The position numbers were made by a program, and so were the translations under genes. DNA of 16,240 nucleotides, from positions 1 to 16,240 of the forward strand of contig CALPUC020000005.1 in the NCBI GenBank assembly GCA_943326655.2. Reading direction: 5' to 3'. Positions 13,325 to 16,240 of the stretch are shown here, piece by piece (position 1 is the first letter of the stretch; each line of letters begins with the position of its first letter). The DNA comes from Rhodoluna limnophila. Its GTDB lineage: Bacteria; Actinomycetota; Actinomycetes; Actinomycetales; Microbacteriaceae. The notes beneath the pieces are model-generated. The model did not search any database. It saw nothing but the letters and a program-made list of their open reading frames with translations, and was not told the DNA's origin.

Positions 13325-14678
13325 GCGCTTTGTCGAGCTGTTCCATGGTGAGTTTCTCGCCGTCGACGTAGCCGAGTTCGATGGTGGCTTCGCGCACGGT
13401 AATGCTCTTGGCAACAGCGTGTTTGGCAATCTTGGCGGCAGCTTCGTAGCCGATGAACTTGTTTAGCGGGGTAACGATGCTCGGGCTTGATTCGGCTAGA
13501 GCAAGAGCACGCTCTTTGTTTACCTCGAGGTCGTCCACGGTCTTATCGGCGAGGAGGCGCATGCTGTTGCTAAGGAGGCGAATCGACTCGAGTAGTGCGT
13601 TGCCCATAACTGGGATGGCGACGTTGAGTTCGAAGTTGCCTGAAGCACCAGCCCATGCGACTGTGGCGTCGTTTCCGATGACACGAGCGCAGACCATCAT
13701 CACGGCTTCGGGGATAACGGGGTTGACCTTACCCGGCATAATCGATGAGCCTGGCTGCAGATCTGGAATGTGAAGTTCGCCAAGGCCGGCGTTTGGGCCT
13801 GAGCCCATCCAGCGAAGGTCGTTGTTGATCTTGGTGAGGCTCACTGCGAGAACGCGAAGAGCACCCATGCCTTCAACTAGAGCATCGCGCGCTCCCTGAG
13901 CTTCAAAGTGGTCGCGGGCTTCTGTGATCGGAAGCTTGGTCTCTTCGGCAAGCAGGCGGATAACTTCCTGAGGGAAACCCTTCGGAGTGTTGATGCCGGT
14001 GCCAACGGCGGTTCCGCCAAGAGGTACTTCAGCAACGCGCACGATGGTGCTCTGCACACGTTCGATTGCGTAGCGAATCTGGGCTGCGTAGCCACCGAAT
14101 TCCTGACCGAGGGTTACCGGGGTGGCATCCATTAGGTGAGTGCGGCCGGCTTTCACTACCGTTGCCCAAAGCTTGGCTTTTGCCTCTAGTGACTGTGCTA
14201 GGTGGTCGAGAGCTGGAATCAGATCGTGAATCAGTGCTGAGGTTACTGCAACGTGAACGCTGGTAGGGAAGACATCGTTGCTCGACTGAGAGGCGTTTAC
14301 GTGGTCGTTTGGGTGAACGGTGTCGCCAAGCAACTTGGTGGCCAGGGTAGCCAGCACTTCGTTCATGTTCATGTTCGATGAGGTTCCCGAACCGGTCTGG
14401 AAAATGTCGACCGGGAATTCGCCATCGTGCTTACCCGCGATAACTTCGTCGGCTGCTCCGGAAATGGCTTTGGCAATTTCCGGTTTCAAAACATTGAGTT
14501 TGGCGTTGGCAAGGGCGGCCGACTTCTTGATTTGGGCTAGAGCGGCAATTTGAGCTCGCTCAAGCGTGGTTCCGGAGATTGGGAAGTTCTCAACAGCTCG
14601 CTGGGTCTGAGCGGCGTAGAGAGCATTTAGAGGTACCTTTACCTGACCCATGGTGTCGTGTTCAATGCGGTATTCCAC
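13290..14678 (-). CDS. fumC: Class II fumarate hydratase
   Basis: Fumarase C hydrates fumarate to L-malate in the TCA cycle and needs no iron-sulfur cluster. The 462-residue product is the usual length. It shows GSGTSSNMNMNE (96-107), NASQSSND (128-135), RTHLMDATP (179-187, with the conserved His181), and the superfamily signature GSSIMPGKVNP (310-320) in the mobile catalytic loop. Aspartase shares the superfamily, but the overall sequence reads as FumC. The GTG start at 14678 has GAAAGG placed about 7 nt upstream and lies 15 bp after the carbonic anhydrase stop, indicating the last gene of the operon. Its stop lies inside the convergent prepilin peptidase gene. Confidence 0.96.
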   Translation of the reverse strand: MEYRIEHDTMGQVKVPLNALYAAQTQRAVENFPISGTTLERAQIAALAQIKKSAALANAKLNVLKPEIAKAISGAADEVIAGKHDGEFPVDIFQTGSGTSSNMNMNEVLATLATKLLGDTVHPNDHVNASQSSNDVFPTSVHVAVTSALIHDLIPALDHLAQSLEAKAKLWATVVKAGRTHLMDATPVTLGQEFGGYAAQIRYAIERVQSTIVRVAEVPLGGTAVGTGINTPKGFPQEVIRLLAEETKLPITEARDHFEAQGARDALVEGMGALRVLAVSLTKINNDLRWMGSGPNAGLGELHIPDLQPGSSIMPGKVNPVIPEAVMMVCARVIGNDATVAWAGASGNFELNVAIPVMGNALLESIRLLSNSMRLLADKTVDDLEVNKERALALAESSPSIVTPLNKFIGYEAAAKIAKHAVAKSITVREATIELGYVDGEKLTMEQLDKALNVLSMTKPAE

Positions 14679-14693
14679 GTTGGAACCTTTCAG

Positions 14694-15320
14694 TTAGGCG
14701 ATTTCGCCGTGAGTTACGAGAGGATGAATTTCACCGAGAGCAAGTTTGTAATTAGCGCCGACAACACCTAATTTACCTTCCTTTACCGCCTTAGCGATTA
14801 GGGAGGAGCGGCTCAGGATGTCCTCGATGGTGTCTTCGATATGAAGGTCGGTGATGTCGTCGATGTCTTTTTTGCCGGCTGCGTAGGAGCGTTCAACCGT
14901 TGGGGCAATTCGGGCGACAATGTTGTGAATGAACTCGCCTTCGCTTTGAAGGTCACCCTCCTGCGCCTTGATGGTGGCTCGAATTGCACCGCATTCGTCG
15001 TGACCCAGAACCAGAATCAGCGGAACTTTCAAGACCTCAACCGCGTACTCGAGAGAGCCGAGAATAGTTTCGGCAATAACCTGGCCGGCATTTCGAACGA
15101 CAAACAAATCACCTAGACCAACGTCGAAAATGATTTCAGCAGAAAGGCGGCTATCGGCGCAACCAAAAAGTGCGGCGAATGGTCTTTGTGTTTCAGCGAC
15201 GGATTCTCTGCGGTCAATGTCCTGGCGCGGGTGAGCTGGATCGCCAGTGGTGAAGCGATGGTTTCCCTCCAGGAGGGCATCCCACGCTTGCTTCGGAGTT
15301 TCTGGCCTTTGATAGCCCAT
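14694..15320 (-). CDS. Beta-class carbonic anhydrase
   Basis: The enzyme interconverts CO2 and bicarbonate, supplying bicarbonate for carboxylations and buffering CO2 loss. The 208-residue product carries the beta-class zinc site: GCADSR (53-58; Cys54, Asp56, Arg58) and GHDECGA (106-112; His107, Cys110), with the linking VVRNAG (74-79). The Asp-Arg dyad is intact. No signal peptide, so cytoplasmic. The ATG overlaps the stop of the upstream DUF4245 gene as TAATG, with GAAGGAT about 9 nt before it, so translation is likely coupled. It occupies the slot between DUF4245 and fumC that in Mycobacterium holds glpX. Confidence 0.95.
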   Translation of the reverse strand: MGYQRPETPKQAWDALLEGNHRFTTGDPAHPRQDIDRRESVAETQRPFAALFGCADSRLSAEIIFDVGLGDLFVVRNAGQVIAETILGSLEYAVEVLKVPLILVLGHDECGAIRATIKAQEGDLQSEGEFIHNIVARIAPTVERSYAAGKKDIDDITDLHIEDTIEDILSRSSLIAKAVKEGKLGVVGANYKLALGEIHPLVTHGEIA

Positions 15321-15895
15321 TATTTATCCTTCAAGTCTTTTTCAATACTGGCACTCAATTTCGTGAAGTCGGTTTCGCTGGCGGTGCCATAAAGCAAAAT
15401 AGCATCACTTCCAACACTGGCAGCCCACATGTAGTCTCGAGTCTGAACCGGGTCGTGAACTTCTGATGAACGATAGATTCCCCAAACCAGGCTGGACCCA
15501 GCGTTGGAGTAGTTTTTCTCCAAAACCACATCCTTGAGTGAAAGTGCCAACCAGGTTGGATTCACGTCGAAGGCATGAGTCATGCCCATGTATTCGTTTT
15601 TTGGGCCGACAAACCCAACCTCGAAGCGAGGAACCGCGTCTACTGGGCTTCCAAACCACTTGGCCTGATTCGACCACCAATCGTCGTCGATAGCCGGAGT
15701 TGCAACTTTGTTTCCGGTTGACGCGCTGGCCTGATCGGCAATTGCGATGTAGTCAATTTTTGGAATTCGACTCGAGTCGTCGCGAGGAACGATGAGGATC
15801 AGAACTAAAACCATTCCAGCGGTAGCCAAAATCGAGAGAAGTAGGTTGTTTACAGTCTGCTTCGCTCTATGTTCTTTGGCTTTTTGATCACTCAA
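15320..15895 (-). CDS. DUF4245 family membrane-anchored protein
   Basis: This 191-residue protein has a basic, charged N-terminus (1-15), one membrane segment (about 17-36, LLLSILATAGMVLVLILIVP) and an extracytoplasmic domain to the end with tryptophan-rich stretches such as DDWWSNQAKWFG. It matches DUF4245, an actinobacterial family of unknown function usually encoded near xseB, fumC and glpX. The start is TTG at 15895, directly abutting the xseB stop (TAA then TTG) with no spacer and only weak AAAG upstream; re-initiation by ribosomes finishing xseB is likely. Its stop overlaps the carbonic anhydrase ATG. The absence of a Cys lipobox argues against a lipoprotein. Confidence 0.82.
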   Translation of the reverse strand: MSDQKAKEHRAKQTVNNLLLSILATAGMVLVLILIVPRDDSSRIPKIDYIAIADQASASTGNKVATPAIDDDWWSNQAKWFGSPVDAVPRFEVGFVGPKNEYMGMTHAFDVNPTWLALSLKDVVLEKNYSNAGSSLVWGIYRSSEVHDPVQTRDYMWAASVGSDAILLYGTASETDFTKLSASIEKDLKDK

Positions 15896-16108
15896 TTACT
15901 TGTCTTTCAAAGCCTCGTCGATTTTGGTTTTTGCGCCTGCGAGAAGTGCCTTGCAGTGTTTGGCTAAAGCCTCACCACGCTCCCAGAGGGTCATGCTCTC
16001 CTCGAGTGAAACCGAACCGGTCTCCAAATCGCCAAGAACTTTCACCAATTCATCGCGAGCCTGCTCGTATGTCAGCTTCGCAATGTCGTCGTTCTTTTTT
16101 TCACTCAT
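15896..16108 (-). CDS. xseB: Exodeoxyribonuclease VII small subunit
   Basis: XseB binds XseA to form exonuclease VII, a metal-independent nuclease that degrades single-stranded DNA from both ends in repair and recombination. The 70-residue product has the family's helical hairpin: LTYEQARDELVKVLGDLETGSVSLEESMTLWERGEALAKHC (12-52). The motif with LEESMTLWERGEAL is diagnostic. The ATG at 16108 has a strong GGAGG, and only 17 bp separate it from the xseA stop, so the two subunits come from one mRNA. The gene ends in LKDK directly before the DUF4245 start. Confidence 0.96.
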   Translation of the reverse strand: MSEKKNDDIAKLTYEQARDELVKVLGDLETGSVSLEESMTLWERGEALAKHCKALLAGAKTKIDEALKDK

Positions 16109-16125
16109 GATTCCTCCAGTTTAAT

Positions 16126-16240
16126 TCAGTTTGACGTTGCTTCGATTTCGCCCTTGGCCAGGCGAATGTTGAGTTTGGTTCCAGCTTTCACCTTGCTGCC
16201 GTCGCTTACCAGCACTCCGGCTTTGTCTCGGACCACCGAA
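16126..16240 (-). CDS. xseA: Exodeoxyribonuclease VII large subunit, C-terminal end (partial)
   Basis: Only the last 38 codons are inside the window; the gene continues past its right edge. Translating the minus strand gives SVVRDKAGVLVSDGSKVKAG followed by TKLNIRLAKGEIEATSN and a TGA stop at 16128-16126. This is the typical XseA C-terminal beta element (VVRD..G..V..G..L.IRLA.GEI.A). The call rests on that match and on xseB following 17 bp downstream in the same direction. The nuclease domains are not visible here. Confidence 0.88.
   Translation of the reverse strand, partial: SVVRDKAGVLVSDGSKVKAGTKLNIRLAKGEIEATSN

Noticed and set aside
1..16240. CRISPR array, insertion sequence, prophage, attachment site or novel defence island
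   Set aside because: No regularly spaced repeats, transposase, integrase or phage genes were seen, and the gene content is ordinary core actinobacterial content.

Overview
The window reads as a moderate-GC actinobacterium, most likely a small-genome member of the Microbacteriaceae such as the freshwater Luna/Rhodoluna type. The evidence is the actinobacterial gene order (enolase, FtsB-like, DUF501; GreA, DUF4307, small membrane protein, TrhA/HlyIII, cis-prenyltransferase; PhoH2, fumarase, DUF4245, XseB, XseA), the use of TTG/GTG starts, and apparent leaderless genes. Taxonomy is inferred from protein content and order only. The DNA is extremely compact: no gene-free stretch reaches 300 bp, and the longest (4399-4496) is 98 bp.

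Layout. (1) 64-2381, plus: eno, an FtsB/DivIC-like divisome protein and a DUF501 protein, tightly spaced. (2) 2458-4398, plus: a type II NADH dehydrogenase, a tRNA with a UAA anticodon, and a small lipoprotein gene that starts one base after the tRNA. (3) 4497-5965, plus: the LemA-HtpX pair. (4) 5939-7099, minus: a YcaQ/AlkX-like winged-helix DNA glycosylase, divergent from threonine ammonia-lyase (7140-8381, plus). (5) 8385-9264, minus: greA and DUF4307. A small membrane protein follows on plus (9304-9552), then a HlyIII/TrhA family protein on minus (9508-10230). (6) 10257-13324, plus: cis-prenyltransferase, PIN-PhoH ATPase, an NTF2-like protein and a short A24 prepilin peptidase. (7) 13290-16240, minus: an apparent operon in transcription order xseA (partial), xseB, DUF4245, beta-carbonic anhydrase, fumC.

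Most genes are housekeeping: glycolysis and the TCA cycle (eno, fumC), respiratory NADH oxidation, isoleucine synthesis, CO2/bicarbonate exchange, transcript elongation, DNA repair, polyprenol synthesis, division and envelope quality control. I found no mobile element, CRISPR array, prophage, restriction system or obvious new defence system. The interest lies in gene-expression architecture: a tRNA whose 3' acceptor strand doubles as the Shine-Dalgarno of a lipoprotein gene; an apparently type I tRNA with a leucine UAA anticodon; a recurring -10-like box 6-7 nt before start codons that lack Shine-Dalgarno sequences; overlapping divergent promoters; and four convergent gene pairs that overlap or nearly touch. 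Compared from memory with the Mycobacterium order, mca, glpX and ppx are missing from their usual slots.
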